DNA from: Pseudomonadota bacterium
GTDB lineage: Bacteria > Pseudomonadota > Gammaproteobacteria > Xanthomonadales > Rhodanobacteraceae
Reading direction: 5' to 3'
DNA: 49,926 bases
Assembly: GCA_021794575.1 (NCBI GenBank)
Contig: JAJYQO010000068.1
Coordinates: 1 to 49,926, forward strand
The stretch's first letter is position 1, and every line of letters begins with the position of its first letter. The notes below the pieces were generated by a model that made no database searches, was not told where the DNA came from, and worked only from the letters and a program-made list of their open reading frames with translations. Below, in pieces: positions 28,111 through 38,847 of the stretch. Made by a program: the position numbers and the translations under genes.

Positions 28111-28558
28111 GGCACTGTGCGGCATACCTGGAGTGGAGCAGCAGTCCGCGAAGGATGCCTAAGGACGCGAAGATCGCTTGTGGATGCGGGCCCGTGGCGT
28201 TTTGCGTCATTCGCGGACACCGCATTTTGCTTTCCAGGCCGGGTCAAATGTTGTGTGTTGCAGGGCAGCACGCGCTCGTGTCAACATCGCAGCGTCTTTT
28301 GCCAAATCCCGTCCATGGCCTATCAAGTTGCCCAGCCCGATGTCCTGACCAGCGCCCGCATGGCCGCCGGCATGACCTCGCGCGCGCGTCGACCGGAAAG
28401 CACACTCCATCCGGCCGGCTAGCGCATTCGTTTCGCCTTGCGCACGTATTCGAAGCCCGGCCCCGCGCCGGGCTTTTTCGTTCTTCCACGCCTTCCTGCT
28501 TCGGTTCCACGCGTCAGCGCTGCCGAGCCTCGCGCCCACACCCTCACGAGACATCCGC
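28111..28558 (+). other. long leader region upstream of the arg operon
   Basis: This 448-base gap separates the glycine-zipper gene from argF'. Its one strong element is an intrinsic terminator at 28454-28478, about 80 bases before argF'. A short open frame (28315-28422) would encode 35 residues and includes the Arg-rich stretch TSRARRPES (three Arg in four codons), but it has no Shine-Dalgarno site. No tRNA or other known RNA is evident. The operon promoter is not obvious; whether it lies before or after the terminator decides whether the terminator is regulatory. Confidence 0.5.
28454..28478 (+). terminator. strong intrinsic terminator in the arg leader
   Basis: AGCCCGGC (28454-28461) and GCCGGGCT (28467-28474) form a perfect 8-bp stem around CCCGC. 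A run of five T (28474-28478) follows directly and then CGTTCTT. This is the best terminator in the window. It may end upstream transcription from the glycine-zipper gene, or serve as an attenuator for argF' and the downstream arg genes. Confidence 0.8.
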
Positions 28559-29566
28559 ATGAGCCTTCGCCACTTTCTCAGCACCCAGGACTGGAGCCGC
28601 GCCGAACTCGACGCCCTGCTCGAACGGGCGGCTGCGTTCAAGCGCACGCCGCACGGTCGGCAGCTCGCCGGCAAGGCGGTGGCGCTGCTGTTCTTCAACC
28701 CGTCGATGCGCACGCGCACCAGCTTCGAGCTGGGTGCCTTCCAGCTGGGCGGCCACGCCATCGTGCTGGCGCCGGGCAAGGACGCGTGGCCGATCGAGTT
28801 CGAGGTCGGCAGCGTGATGGACGGCGACACCGAGGAGCACATCGCCGAGGTCGCGCGTGTGCTCAGCCGCTACGTCGACCTGATTGCAGTACGCGCGTTT
28901 CCGAAGTTCCAGGATTGGTCGGTGGACCGCGAGGACCGGGTGATCAAGGCCTTCGCCCGTCACGCCACGGTGCCGGTAATCAACATGGAAACGATCACCC
29001 ATCCCTGCCAGGAGCTGGCGCACGCGATGGCCATGCGCGAGCACCTCGGCGAGCTGCGCGGGCGCAAGTACGTGCTGACCTGGACCTACCACCCCAAACC
29101 GCTCAATACCGCGGTGGCCAATTCGGCGCTGCTGATCGCCACCCGCATGGGTATGGACGTGACCCTGCTGTGCCCGACGCCGGAGTACCGGCTGGATCCG
29201 CGCTACATGGATGCGGCGCAGCAGAACGCGCGCGAGAACGGCGGCTCGCTGCGAGTGTCGCACGACCTCGAGTCGGCCTACCGCGGCGCGCACGTGGTCT
29301 ATGCCAAGAGCTGGGGCGCGCTGCCGTACTTCGGCCGCTGGGAGCAGGAAAAGCCCATCCGCGACGCGCACCGGCACTTCATCGTCGACGAGGCGAAAAT
29401 GGCGCTGACCGACCACGGCTTGTTCAGCCACTGCCTGCCGCTGCGGCGCAACGTCAAGGCCACCGACGCGGTGATGGACGCGCCCTACTGCATCGCCATC
29501 GACGAGGCCGAGAACCGCCTGCACGTGCAGAAGGCGGTGATGGCCGCGCTGGTCGGGCAGGGCTGA
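28559..29566 (+). CDS. argF': N-acetylornithine carbamoyltransferase
   Basis: This enzyme carbamoylates N-acetylornithine to N-acetylcitrulline, replacing ordinary ornithine carbamoyltransferase in Xanthomonadales. The 335-residue product matches the characterised Xanthomonas AOTCase along its length as I recall it. The carbamoyl-phosphate motif SMRTRT is at residues 49-54, followed by FELGAFQLGG. The 'GKDAWPIEFE' segment is specific to acetylornithine enzymes, and HCLPLRRNVKATDAV closes the active site. It opens a + strand operon whose later genes supply the acetylated substrate and deacetylate the product. Confidence 0.95.
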   Translation: MSLRHFLSTQDWSRAELDALLERAAAFKRTPHGRQLAGKAVALLFFNPSMRTRTSFELGAFQLGGHAIVLAPGKDAWPIEFEVGSVMDGDTEEHIAEVARVLSRYVDLIAVRAFPKFQDWSVDREDRVIKAFARHATVPVINMETITHPCQELAHAMAMREHLGELRGRKYVLTWTYHPKPLNTAVANSALLIATRMGMDVTLLCPTPEYRLDPRYMDAAQQNARENGGSLRVSHDLESAYRGAHVVYAKSWGALPYFGRWEQEKPIRDAHRHFIVDEAKMALTDHGLFSHCLPLRRNVKATDAVMDAPYCIAIDEAENRLHVQKAVMAALVGQG

Positions 29567-29577
29567 GTCGCGTCGCC

Positions 29578-30192
29578 ATGTTTATGCCCCGGCATTTCCT
29601 CGAGACCCGCGAACACGCCCTGCACAAGCTGATCGATGCGCATCCGTTCGCAACCGTGGTGGCGAGCGGGGAGACGGGCATGGCGGTGAACCATCTGCCG
29701 TTGCTGCGGCAGGGCGGCGCGTTGCGCGGCCACGTCGCCGGCGGCAACGAGCTGGCCGCGCTGGACGGCGCTCCGGTGCTGGCGATCTTCCACGGTCCGC
29801 AGGGCTACGTGAGCCCCAACTGGTATCCGAGCAAGCACGTCACCGGCCACGTGGTGCCCACATGGAACTACGCCGTGGTCCACGTGCACGGCCACCTACG
29901 CGTGGTGCGGGACGCCCGCTGGCTACGCGCGCTGCTGGATACGCTGACCGATCGTTTCGAGGCCTCCGAGCCCAGGCCCTGGAAGGTCGCCGACGCACCG
30001 GCCGATCACGTAGAAAAGCTGCTCGGCGCCATCGCCGGCATCGAGATCGCCATCGCGCGCATCGAGGGCAAGTTCAAGCTCAGCCAGAACCACCCGGCAG
30101 CCAACCGCACCGGCGTGATTGCGGGCCTGCGCCGTCGCGGTGGCGCAGGCGACGGCGAGCTGTCCGATCTCATGCAGGACGTCGCCCCGTGA
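29578..30192 (+). CDS. FMN-binding negative transcriptional regulator family (PaiB-like)
   Basis: The 204-residue protein fits the PaiB family. The start [20 protein letters not shown] is followed by [17 protein letters not shown] and [32 protein letters not shown] stretch and the C-terminal [20 protein letters not shown] complete the flavin-reductase-like split barrel. Bacillus PaiB affects sporulation and protease genes, but most members are uncharacterised. It lies 11 bases after argF' and before argG, an unexpected passenger in an arginine operon. A regulatory or flavin-dependent role there is speculative. ATG 29578 is used; ATG 29584 is possible. Confidence 0.85.
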   Translation: MFMPRHFLETREHALHKLIDAHPFATVVASGETGMAVNHLPLLRQGGALRGHVAGGNELAALDGAPVLAIFHGPQGYVSPNWYPSKHVTGHVVPTWNYAVVHVHGHLRVVRDARWLRALLDTLTDRFEASEPRPWKVADAPADHVEKLLGAIAGIEIAIARIEGKFKLSQNHPAANRTGVIAGLRRRGGAGDGELSDLMQDVAP

Positions 30193-30244
30193 CCCCATCC
30201 CGCCCCTTCATCGACCCATCGCGCTTGCGCAGGAACCATCAGCT

Positions 30245-31441
30245 ATGAGCCAAGACATCGTCCTCGCCTTCTCCGGCGGCCTCGACACCAGCTTCTGCGT
30301 GCCGTATCTGCGCGAGCGTGGCTACGCCGTGCACACCGTGTTCGCTGACACCGGCGGCGTGGATGCCGCGGAGCGCGCCGTCATCGAGGCGCGCGCGGCC
30401 GAACTGGGCGTGGCCAGCCACGTCACCGTCGACGGCGGTCCGGCGATCTGGTCCGGCTTCGTCAAGCCTTTCGTGTGGGCGGGGCAGGGCTATCAGGGTC
30501 AGTACCCGCTGCTGGTATCGGATCGCTACCTGATCGTCGAGGCCGCGCTGCGCCGCGCCGACGAACTCGGCACCCGCGCCATCGCCCACGGCTGCACCGG
30601 CATGGGCAACGACCAGGTGCGCTTCGATCTCGCGGTCAAGGCGCTGGGCGACTACGCGATCGTGGCGCCGATCCGCGAGATTCAGAAGGAGCACACCCAG
30701 ACCCGCGCCTACGAGCAGCAGTATCTGGAGCAGCGCGGCTACGCCGTGCGCGCCAAGCAGAAGAGCTACACCATCAACGAGAACCTGCTGGGCCTGACCA
30801 TGTCGGGCGGCGAGATCGACCGCTGGGAGGCGCCCGGTGAGGGCGCGCGCGGCTGGTGCGCGCCGCGTGCCGAGTGGCCGGTTGCGCCGTTGCGCGCCAC
30901 GCTGCGCTTCGAGCATGGCGAGGCCGTGGCGCTGGATGGCGAGCGCATCCCGGGGCATGTCCTGCTGGCGAAGCTCAACCAGGCGTTCGCGGTCTACGGT
31001 GTCGGCCGCGGCCTGTACACCGGCGACACCACCATCGGCCTCAAGGGCCGGATCATCTTCGAGGCGCCGGGCCTGATCGCGCTGCTCGCCGCGCACCGCG
31101 CGCTGGAGGAGGCGGTGCTGACCAAGTTGCAGAACCGCTTCAAGCCCGAGGTCGCCAGACAGTGGGTCGAGCTGGTCTACGAGGGCTTCTTCCACGATCC
31201 GCTGAAAGCAGATCTCGAAGCGTTCCTGGCCAGCAGTCAGCGCATGGTCAACGGCGAGGTCGTGCTGGAAACCCAGGGCGGCAGCGTGCAGGCGGTGGCG
31301 GTGCGTTCGCCGCACCTCCTCAACGCCAGGGGCGCCACCTATGCGCAGTCCGCCGACTGGGGCGTGGCCGAGGCTGAAGGCTTCATCCGTCTGTACGGCA
31401 TGAGCAGCACGCTGTGGGCGGAAGTCAACCGCAAGGCATGA
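30245..31441 (+). CDS. argG: argininosuccinate synthase
   Basis: ArgG condenses citrulline and aspartate, with ATP, into argininosuccinate. The 398-residue product starts with the ATP-binding motif AFSGGLDTS (residues 8-16). It keeps [16 protein letters not shown] and [19 protein letters not shown] as well as the C-terminal [27 protein letters not shown] about ten bases before the ATG is a fair ribosome site. In this pathway citrulline comes from deacetylation of acetylcitrulline by the argE product encoded two genes on. Confidence 0.97.
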   Translation: MSQDIVLAFSGGLDTSFCVPYLRERGYAVHTVFADTGGVDAAERAVIEARAAELGVASHVTVDGGPAIWSGFVKPFVWAGQGYQGQYPLLVSDRYLIVEAALRRADELGTRAIAHGCTGMGNDQVRFDLAVKALGDYAIVAPIREIQKEHTQTRAYEQQYLEQRGYAVRAKQKSYTINENLLGLTMSGGEIDRWEAPGEGARGWCAPRAEWPVAPLRATLRFEHGEAVALDGERIPGHVLLAKLNQAFAVYGVGRGLYTGDTTIGLKGRIIFEAPGLIALLAAHRALEEAVLTKLQNRFKPEVARQWVELVYEGFFHDPLKADLEAFLASSQRMVNGEVVLETQGGSVQAVAVRSPHLLNARGATYAQSADWGVAEAEGFIRLYGMSSTLWAEVNRKA

Positions 31442-31448
31442 CCATGCA

Positions 31449-31889
31449 ATGAGCCAGGCACTGCGCATCAGCACGGAACGGGACGAGTTGGACGTCGACT
31501 TGATCCATGCCTTCCTCTCCGAAACCTACTGGGCACGCGGCATTCCGCGCGCGGTGGTGGAGCGCGCCATGGCCGGCTCGCTGTGCTTCGGAGGCTATCT
31601 CGGCGACCGCCAGGTGGCGTTCGCCCGCGTGATCACCGACGGCGCGACCTTCGGTTATCTGTCCGACGTGTTCGTGCTTCCCGAACACCGCGGCCGCGGC
31701 TATGCCAGAGCGCTGGTTGCGGCGGTGCTCGCGCATCCCGATCTGCAGGGGCTGCGCCGCCTCATGCTGGCCACCCGCGACGCACACGCACTGTACGCGG
31801 GGTTCGGCTTTGCAGCGCCCGCGAAGCCGGAGATGCTGATGGAAAGGCTCGATCCGGACATCTACTCGAGGACTTCGCCCGAATCATGA
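31449..31889 (+). CDS. GNAT-family N-acetyltransferase in the arg operon
   Basis: The 146-residue protein has a single GNAT fold. The acetyl-CoA loop is in LPEHRGRGYARALVAAVL near residue 78, preceded by the strand FGYLSDVFV and followed by LMLATRDAHALYAGFGF. A similar small GNAT lies between argG and argE in Xanthomonas. It is too small and unlike the GNAT half of the argB fusion to be the N-acetylglutamate synthase of this route. Its stop overlaps the argE start (ATGA). The substrate is unknown; acetylation of an amino acid or pathway by-product is a guess. Confidence 0.88.
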   Translation: MSQALRISTERDELDVDLIHAFLSETYWARGIPRAVVERAMAGSLCFGGYLGDRQVAFARVITDGATFGYLSDVFVLPEHRGRGYARALVAAVLAHPDLQGLRRLMLATRDAHALYAGFGFAAPAKPEMLMERLDPDIYSRTSPES

Positions 31890-32989
31890 ATCCGCTGCTT
31901 GCATCCACGCTGGAGCATCTGCGTGCGCTGGTCGCCTTCGACACGCGCAACCCGCCGCGCGCGATCGGCACCGGCGGCATCTTCGACTATCTGCGCGCGC
32001 AGTTGCCCGGGTTCGATCTGACCGTCACCGACTACGGCGCCGGGGCAGTGGCGCTGCACGCCGTGCGCGGCGCGCCGCGGCTGCTGTTCAACGTGCATCT
32101 GGATACCGTGCCCGCCTCGCCGGACTGGAGCGCTGATCCGCTCGCGCTGCGGGTGACGGACGATCGCGCCATCGGCCTCGGCGCTTGCGATATCAAGGGC
32201 GCGGCAGCGGCGCTGCTGGCCGCGGCTGCGCACAGCGACGGCGCCTGCGCCTTTCTGTTCAGCAGCGACGAGGAAGCCAACGACGCGCGCTGCATCGCCG
32301 GGTTCCTCGATTGCGGGCCGCCGGTCTGCGAAGCGGTGATCGTGGCCGAGCCGACGCGCGGCGAGGCGGTGCTGGCGCACCGCGGCATCAGCTCGGTGCT
32401 GCTGCGCTTTGCCGGCCGCGCAGGTCACGCCTCGGGCGCGCAAGGCGCGACCGACAGCGCCCTGCATCAGGCCCTGCGCTGGGGCGCGTCTGCGCTGGAC
32501 TACGTGGAAACGCAGGCGCACCAGCGCTTCGCGGGACTGACCGGGCTGCGCTTCAACATCGGCCGCGTCGACGGCGGCATCAAGGCCAACGTGATCGCGC
32601 CGGCGGCCGAGGTGCGCTTCGGCTTTCGCCCGCTGCCGTCGATGGACACCGATGCGATTCTTGCTGATCTGCGCCGGCTCGCACCGTCAGCGCCCGCACA
32701 GTTCGAGGAAACCTTCCGCGGCCCGCCGCTGCCGGCGGGCGACATCGCCGGTGCCGAAGCGCACCGCCTGGCCGCGCGCGATCTCGCCGACGAACTGGCC
32801 CTGCCGGTCGGCAACGCGGTGGACTTCTGGACCGAGGCCGCGCTGTTCTCGCAGGCGGGCTACACCACTTTCGTGTTCGGCCCCGGCGACATCGCCCAGG
32901 CGCACACCGGCGACGAGTGGGTGGCGCTGGACCAGTTGGCCGCTTATGCCGCGCATGTGCATCGCATCATCGATTCGGGACTCGCCTGA
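31886..32989 (+). CDS. argE: acetylornithine/acetylcitrulline deacetylase (ArgE', M20 family)
   Basis: The 367-residue M20-family metallohydrolase has the first zinc motif in [16 protein letters not shown]. The general base and metal site are in [11 protein letters not shown], and the dimerisation domain is marked by [12 protein letters not shown]. The C-terminal zinc histidine lies in [16 protein letters not shown]. In Xanthomonadales this enzyme prefers N-acetylcitrulline, which fits its place with argF'. Its start overlaps the GNAT stop. Substrate preference cannot be read from the sequence and is inferred from the neighbours. Confidence 0.92.
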   Translation: MNPLLASTLEHLRALVAFDTRNPPRAIGTGGIFDYLRAQLPGFDLTVTDYGAGAVALHAVRGAPRLLFNVHLDTVPASPDWSADPLALRVTDDRAIGLGACDIKGAAAALLAAAAHSDGACAFLFSSDEEANDARCIAGFLDCGPPVCEAVIVAEPTRGEAVLAHRGISSVLLRFAGRAGHASGAQGATDSALHQALRWGASALDYVETQAHQRFAGLTGLRFNIGRVDGGIKANVIAPAAEVRFGFRPLPSMDTDAILADLRRLAPSAPAQFEETFRGPPLPAGDIAGAEAHRLAARDLADELALPVGNAVDFWTEAALFSQAGYTTFVFGPGDIAQAHTGDEWVALDQLAAYAAHVHRIIDSGLA

Positions 32990-32990
32990 G

Positions 32991-34307
<1,317 letters not shown>

Positions 34308-34308
34308 G

Positions 34309-34953
34309 ATGAGCGCACGCGCCCACGATCCATGGACCCTCCCGCCCGGGCTGCGGGGCCGCCACGTGCGGCTGGAGCCGCTGACGTTGGCGCATGCGAA
34401 CGGCCTGCGCGAGGCGGTATGCGATGGCGAGCTGTGGCAGCCGTTCTACAGCAGCGTGCCCGCGCCCGAGGCCATGCAGCGCTACCTGGAAACGGCGCTG
34501 GCGCTGCAGGATGCCGGTGCCGCGCTGCCGTTCGTGGTGCGTGACGCGGGTGGTGTCATCGTCGGCAGTACGCGCTATTACGACCTCGCGCGCGCCGTGC
34601 CGCGGCTCAGCATCGGCTACACCTGGTATGCGCAACGGGTGCAGCGCAGCGGCCTCAACAGCGAAGCCAAGCTGCTGCTGCTGGAGTACGCCTTCGAGAC
34701 GCTGGGCTGCATCGCCGTGGAGCTGCGCACCAGCTGGTTCAATCACGCCTCGCGCGCGGCCATCGCGCGGCTGGGCGCCAAGCAGGATGGCGTGCTGCGC
34801 GGCCATATGCGCCACAACGATGGCAGCGTGCGCGATTCGGTGGTGTTCTCGATACTCGACCACGAGTGGCCCGCGGTGCGCAGCAACTTGCGTACGCGGC
34901 TGGCGCAGCACGACGCCACCGTCGCCGCGTCCGCGGGGAGCGGCACGCCATGA
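34309..34953 (+). CDS. GNAT-family acetyltransferase (RimJ/RimL-like)
   Basis: The 214-residue protein fits the RimJ/RimL GNAT subgroup: LRGRHVRLEPLTLAHANGL, then RYYDLARAVPRLSIGYTWY, then LNSEAKLLLLEYAFETLGC, then VELRTSWFNHASRAAIARLG and LRGHMRHNDGSVRDSVVFSI. Such enzymes acetylate protein N-termini or small molecules. It begins one base after argB. Its stop overlaps the ATG of a short frame that mimics the argC N-terminus, the point where the operon appears rearranged. The substrate is unknown. Confidence 0.88.
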   Translation: MSARAHDPWTLPPGLRGRHVRLEPLTLAHANGLREAVCDGELWQPFYSSVPAPEAMQRYLETALALQDAGAALPFVVRDAGGVIVGSTRYYDLARAVPRLSIGYTWYAQRVQRSGLNSEAKLLLLEYAFETLGCIAVELRTSWFNHASRAAIARLGAKQDGVLRGHMRHNDGSVRDSVVFSILDHEWPAVRSNLRTRLAQHDATVAASAGSGTP

Positions 34954-35060
34954 ACGGTCGCGTCCGGCACCGTATCGGCGTCGTCGGCGCGCGCGGGCGA
35001 GCGTCCGTAGCGGGAACAAAGGGCGGGGTGACTTGGCGAGGCCCGGAAGGCCGAGCCTAG
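34950..35060 (+). pseudogene. short frame resembling a truncated duplicate of the argC N-terminus
   Basis: The ATG at 34950 overlaps the GNAT stop (ATGA). The 36 codons read MNGRVRHRIGVVGARGRAS and end at TAG 35058-35060, in the same frame as argC. Real argC begins [19 protein letters not shown]. In both, exactly nine residues precede the nucleotide-binding motif G-[IV]-V-G-A-R-G, and DNA matches are clear (ATGAAC; GGC.TCGTCGG.GC.CGCGGGC). This suggests an old duplication, or a displaced ancestral start, later separated from argC by an element carrying a hairpin. It may be a decayed remnant or a translated leader. It is too short to be an enzyme. Confidence 0.55.
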
Positions 35061-35065
35061 TCACC
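35027..35065 (+). promoter_or_regulatory. long imperfect hairpin upstream of argC
   Basis: GGTGACT-t-GGC-ga-GGCC, loop CGGAA, GGCC-ga-GCC-t-AGTCACC forms a symmetric stem. It has 14 Watson-Crick pairs, one T/T mismatch and a tandem GA/GA mismatch that could form sheared G-A pairs in RNA. No T-run follows, so it is not an intrinsic terminator. The stop codon of the short argC-like frame lies in its 3' arm. The argC ribosome site (GGAGAGGA) begins about ten bases after it. Confidence 0.65.
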
Positions 35066-35093
35066 ACAGTGCCCAGGAGAGGAACCGAATCGC

Positions 35094-36056
35094 ATGAACA
35101 ACAAGCCCATGAAAACCGTCGGCATCGTCGGAGCACGCGGGCACACGGGCGCGGAGCTGATCCGGCTGATCGCCGGCCATCCGCGGCTCGAGCTGGCTTT
35201 CGTATCCTCGCGCGAGCTGGCCGGCCAGCCCGTCGCGGCGCAGATCCCCGCATATCGCGGCGCGCTGCGCTACGAGAATCTCGATCCCGCAGGCGCCGCG
35301 TCGCGCGGCGCCGATGCGGTGGTGCTGGCCTTGCCCAACGGTCATGCCGCCGGCTGGGTGGCGGCATTCGATGCGCAGGCGCCGCTGACCGTGATCGTCG
35401 ACCTGAGCGCCGACTATCGCTTCGACGCGGCCTGGTACTACGGCCTGCCCGAGCTGACCCGGACACGCTACGCCGGCCAGCGCCGCATCAGCAATCCCGG
35501 TTGCTACGCCACTGCGATGCAACTGGCCATCGCGCCGCTGGCGTCCATGCTCGACGGCATGCCGGTGTGCTTCGGCGTGTCGGGCTATTCCGGCGCCGGC
35601 ACCACGCCGTCGGACAAGAACGACCCCGACCAGTTGCGCGACAACCTGATGCCTTACCAGCTCACCGGTCACATGCACGAACGCGAAGCCGGTCATCGAC
35701 TGGAGCGGACGGTGGCGTTTCTGCCGCACGTGGCACCGCATTTCCGCGGGCTCACGCTGACCGCGCATCTGCCGCTCTCGCAGCCGCTGCCCGATGCCGC
35801 GTCACTGGCGCGGCGCTATCGCGACTTCTACGCCGCCGAGCCGCTGGTCAAGGTGCTCGACGCGGCGCCATGGGTCAGCCGCATCGCCGGCCGGCATCAC
35901 GCCGAGATCGGCGGTTTCGCACTGGGCGAGGGCGGTCGTCGCGCGGTGCTGGTGGCCACGCTGGACAACCTGCTCAAGGGCGCGGCCACGCAGGCGCTGC
36001 AGAATCTCAATCGAGCGCTCGGTCTCCCCGAACTGGAGGGCATTCCCCATGACTGA
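35094..36056 (+). CDS. argC: N-acetyl-gamma-glutamyl-phosphate reductase
   Basis: ArgC reduces N-acetylglutamyl phosphate to the semialdehyde with NADPH. The 320-residue product has the Rossmann motif [13 protein letters not shown] near residue 10 and the catalytic Cys137 in [23 protein letters not shown] segment and the C-terminal [16 protein letters not shown] complete the family pattern. GGAGAGGA precedes the ATG at a workable distance. An argC-like start 144 bases upstream in the same frame is interrupted by a stop, so this ATG must be the functional start. Its end overlaps argH by eight bases. Confidence 0.95.
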   Translation: MNNKPMKTVGIVGARGHTGAELIRLIAGHPRLELAFVSSRELAGQPVAAQIPAYRGALRYENLDPAGAASRGADAVVLALPNGHAAGWVAAFDAQAPLTVIVDLSADYRFDAAWYYGLPELTRTRYAGQRRISNPGCYATAMQLAIAPLASMLDGMPVCFGVSGYSGAGTTPSDKNDPDQLRDNLMPYQLTGHMHEREAGHRLERTVAFLPHVAPHFRGLTLTAHLPLSQPLPDAASLARRYRDFYAAEPLVKVLDAAPWVSRIAGRHHAEIGGFALGEGGRRAVLVATLDNLLKGAATQALQNLNRALGLPELEGIPHD

Positions 36057-37344
36057 GCCGTTGTGGCAGAAGGACGGCGTGCGCATCGACGCGCGCATCA
36101 TGCAGTTCACCGCCGGCGACGACGTGCTGCTGGACCGCACGTTCTTCCTGCACGACATCGAGGCCAGCAAGGCGCACGTCGAGGCGCTGGCGCGCATTGC
36201 GGTGATCCACGGCGATGAAGCCGCAGCGCTGGCCCGCGAGCTGGACGCGCTGGCGGCCGACTTCCGTTCCGGCGCCTTCGTGCTGGACGATCGTTACGAG
36301 GACGGCCACAGCGCCATCGAGGCGCGCCTGACCGAGCGCCTGGGCGATACCGGCCGCAAGGTGCATACCGGCCGCAGCCGCAACGACCAGATCCTGGTGG
36401 CCACGCGGCTGTGGCTGAAGGAGCGCCTGGCCGAGCTGGTGTGTTATTGCCGCGACGTCGCCGCGACATGTCTGCAGCGCGCCGCGCACGAGGCGCTGCC
36501 CATGCCCGGCTACACGCATCTGCAGCGCGCGGTGGTGTCCTCCACCGCGATGTGGTTCGCCGGCTACGCCGAGGCTTTCATCGACGACGCCGCGCGCGCA
36601 CGCGACACCCTGGCCTGGATCGACGCCAACCCGCTGGGCACGGCCGCCGGCTACGGTGTCAATCTGCCGCTGGACCGCGCGCACACCACGCGCGCGCTCG
36701 GCTTTGCGCGCATGCAGGTCAGCCCGGTCTACGCCCAGCTTTCGCGCGGCAAGTTCGAGCTGGCCGCGCTGGAGGCACTGGGATCCGCGCTGCTGGACCT
36801 GCGCCGTCTGGCCTGGGATCTCAGTCTGTTCACCACCGCCGAGTTCGGCTTCGTCATGCTGCCCGTGGAGTACACCACCGGCAGCTCGATCATGCCCAAC
36901 AAGCGCAACCCGGACGTGATCGAGCTGATGCGCGCGCGCTACGCCAGCGTGGCCGCCGCGCGCACCGAGATCGAACAACTGCTGTCGCTGCCTTCGGGCT
37001 ACCAACGCGATCTGCAGGTCAGCAAGGGCGCGTTGTTCCACGGTTTCGGCCAGGGCCTGCCGGCGCTGGCGCTGCTGCCGGACCTGCTGGCGCGCCTGGA
37101 GTGGAACGGGCCGGCGCTGCGCGCCGCCATCGAGCCGGCCATGTACGCCACCGACGTGGCCCTCGAGCAGGCCGCCGCCGGCGTGCCGTTCCGCGAGGCC
37201 TACCGCAAGGCTGCCGAGGCTGCCGCGCAATCCGGCGCCGGCCGCACGCCCGAAGCCAGCCTGGCCGCGCGCGTGTCGCCCGGCGCCGGCCATGATCTCA
37301 GGCTGGACGAGCTGAAGGCGCGGCTGGCCGCGCTGGACCATTGA
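36049..37344 (+). CDS. argH: argininosuccinate lyase
   Basis: ArgH splits argininosuccinate into arginine and fumarate, the last arginine step. The 431-residue product belongs to the fumarase/aspartase superfamily. HTGRSRNDQ lies near residue 105, the catalytic-region PGYTHLQRA near 150, and the signature [11 protein letters not shown] near 280. Relatively few residues precede the conserved start ([20 protein letters not shown]). It overlaps argC and is followed after eight bases by a cupin gene. Confidence 0.95.
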   Translation: MTEPLWQKDGVRIDARIMQFTAGDDVLLDRTFFLHDIEASKAHVEALARIAVIHGDEAAALARELDALAADFRSGAFVLDDRYEDGHSAIEARLTERLGDTGRKVHTGRSRNDQILVATRLWLKERLAELVCYCRDVAATCLQRAAHEALPMPGYTHLQRAVVSSTAMWFAGYAEAFIDDAARARDTLAWIDANPLGTAAGYGVNLPLDRAHTTRALGFARMQVSPVYAQLSRGKFELAALEALGSALLDLRRLAWDLSLFTTAEFGFVMLPVEYTTGSSIMPNKRNPDVIELMRARYASVAAARTEIEQLLSLPSGYQRDLQVSKGALFHGFGQGLPALALLPDLLARLEWNGPALRAAIEPAMYATDVALEQAAAGVPFREAYRKAAEAAAQSGAGRTPEASLAARVSPGAGHDLRLDELKARLAALDH

Positions 37345-37352
37345 GGACATCC

Positions 37353-37700
37353 ATGGGCACCGTCAGCACCGCCAACACAGCGCATTACACCTGGGGCCAG
37401 CGGTGCGACGGCTGGCACCTCCTGCAGGGCAATGATCTCAGCGTAATCGAGGAGCGCATGCCGCCCGCTACCGCCGAGGTGCGCCACCGCCATGCGCGTT
37501 CGCGCCAGTTCTTCTACGTGCTGGAGGGCGAGGCGCTGCTGGAATTGGACGGTGTGACGCATCGCCTCGGCGCGTGCCAGGGACTGCACGTGCCGCCGGG
37601 CGCGGCGCACCAGATGCGCAATGAATCCGCCGCGGACGTGCGCTTCCTGGTGGTGTCCTCGCCGCAGAGCCACGGCGACCGGGAGACGGTCGATGGCTGA
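37353..37700 (+). CDS. cupin-domain protein in the arg-pro operon
   Basis: The 115-residue protein is a single small cupin. Motif 1 is visible as RHRHARSRQFFYVLEGEALLE, with the metal-binding His-x-His and Glu positions. Motif 2 is GLHVPPGAAHQMRN. It overlaps the proB start by eight bases and follows argH by eight, so it is embedded in the operon. Small cupins bind or isomerise small molecules, and no specific reaction can be assigned. ATG 37353 is preferred to a TTG four codons upstream. Confidence 0.86.
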   Translation: MGTVSTANTAHYTWGQRCDGWHLLQGNDLSVIEERMPPATAEVRHRHARSRQFFYVLEGEALLELDGVTHRLGACQGLHVPPGAAHQMRNESAADVRFLVVSSPQSHGDRETVDG

Positions 37701-38847
37701 GCGCCTGCCCTCCCAGAGCCTGCCGCCCTGGCGGCGCGCCGTGCTCAAGGTGGGCAGCAACCTGCTGGCCGCCGACGGCGGCGGCCTCACACCTCGCTAC
37801 GCACTGGCTCTGAGCGGGCTCATCGCGGGCAGCCACGCGCAGGGGCGCCAGGTGGTGCTGGTGTCCTCCGGTGCGGTAGCGGCGGGCCGCGCCCTGCTGC
37901 GCGAGCGGGCCGGTGACGATCTCGCCGCTCGGCAGGCGCTGGCCGCGCTGGGCCAGGCGCCGATGATCGCGCTGTGGCAGTCGCTCAGCGCGCGGCCGGT
38001 GGCCCAGGTGCTGCTGACCCACGACGACCTGCGTCACCGCCGGCGCTACCTCAACGCCCGCGCCACCCTGCGCGAACTGCTGCAGTTGGACGTGCTGCCG
38101 GTGATCAACGAGAACGACACCGTGGCGGTGGACGAACTCAAGCTCGGCGACAACGACAACCTCGCCGCCATCGTCGCCGCGCTGGTCGATGCCGACCTGC
38201 TGCTGATCGCCTCCGACGTCGATGCGCTGTACAGCGCCGACCCGCGCCGCGACCCCGCGGCGCGGCCGGTGACGCGCGTCGAAACGCTGACCCCCGAGGT
38301 GCTGGCGATGGCCGGCGGCAGCGGCAGCGCGGTCGGCACCGGCGGCATGCGCACCAAGCTGGAAGCAGCTTTCAAGGCCGCGGCGGCGGGCATCCCCACG
38401 GCGCTGTTCAGCGGTCGCGACGAGGCCACCGTGCAGGCCCTGGGCGAGGGGCGGCTGCACGGCACACTGATCCGGGCGCCCGGCAGCCGTATGCAGGCGC
38501 GCAAGGTCTGGCTGCGGCATGCGCCGCCGGCCGGGCGCATCCGGGTGGACGACGGCGCCGCACGCGCGCTGGCGGGTGGGCGCGCCTCGCTGCTGCCGGG
38601 AGGCATCGTCGGCGTCACCGGCGAGTTCCGCCGCGGCGACCTGGTGGACATCGAGGACACCGCGGGGTGCCTGGTGGCACGCGGTCTCAGCCAGTACGGT
38701 TCGGCCGAGGTGATGCGTCTGGCCGGCCGGCACAGCCGGGAGATCGACGCCGTGCTGGGCTACAGCTACGGCGCCGAGGTGGTGCATCGCGATGATCTTG
38801 CGACCCTGGGCGATTCCGTTGCAGCGAAAGAGGCCAAACCCGTATGA
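37693..38847 (+). CDS. proB: glutamate 5-kinase
   Basis: ProB phosphorylates glutamate in the first step of proline synthesis and is normally inhibited by proline. The 384-residue product has an amino-acid kinase domain with [36 protein letters not shown] and [13 protein letters not shown], followed by a PUA domain (about residues 285-370, [11 protein letters not shown]). It overlaps the cupin gene upstream and proA downstream (ATGA). Coupling to arginine genes makes sense because both pathways start from glutamate. Confidence 0.95.
   Translation: MAERLPSQSLPPWRRAVLKVGSNLLAADGGGLTPRYALALSGLIAGSHAQGRQVVLVSSGAVAAGRALLRERAGDDLAARQALAALGQAPMIALWQSLSARPVAQVLLTHDDLRHRRRYLNARATLRELLQLDVLPVINENDTVAVDELKLGDNDNLAAIVAALVDADLLLIASDVDALYSADPRRDPAARPVTRVETLTPEVLAMAGGSGSAVGTGGMRTKLEAAFKAAAAGIPTALFSGRDEATVQALGEGRLHGTLIRAPGSRMQARKVWLRHAPPAGRIRVDDGAARALAGGRASLLPGGIVGVTGEFRRGDLVDIEDTAGCLVARGLSQYGSAEVMRLAGRHSREIDAVLGYSYGAEVVHRDDLATLGDSVAAKEAKPV

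Noticed and set aside
28440-28490. Possible tRNA 3' end (TTCGAAGCCC resembles a T-loop)
   Set aside because: No acceptor stem, anticodon arm or D-arm can be drawn upstream; the element is explained by a terminator hairpin.
28155-28562. 135-codon plus-strand frame in the arg leader
   Set aside because: It runs through a strong terminator and into argF', has no conserved motif and no ribosome site.
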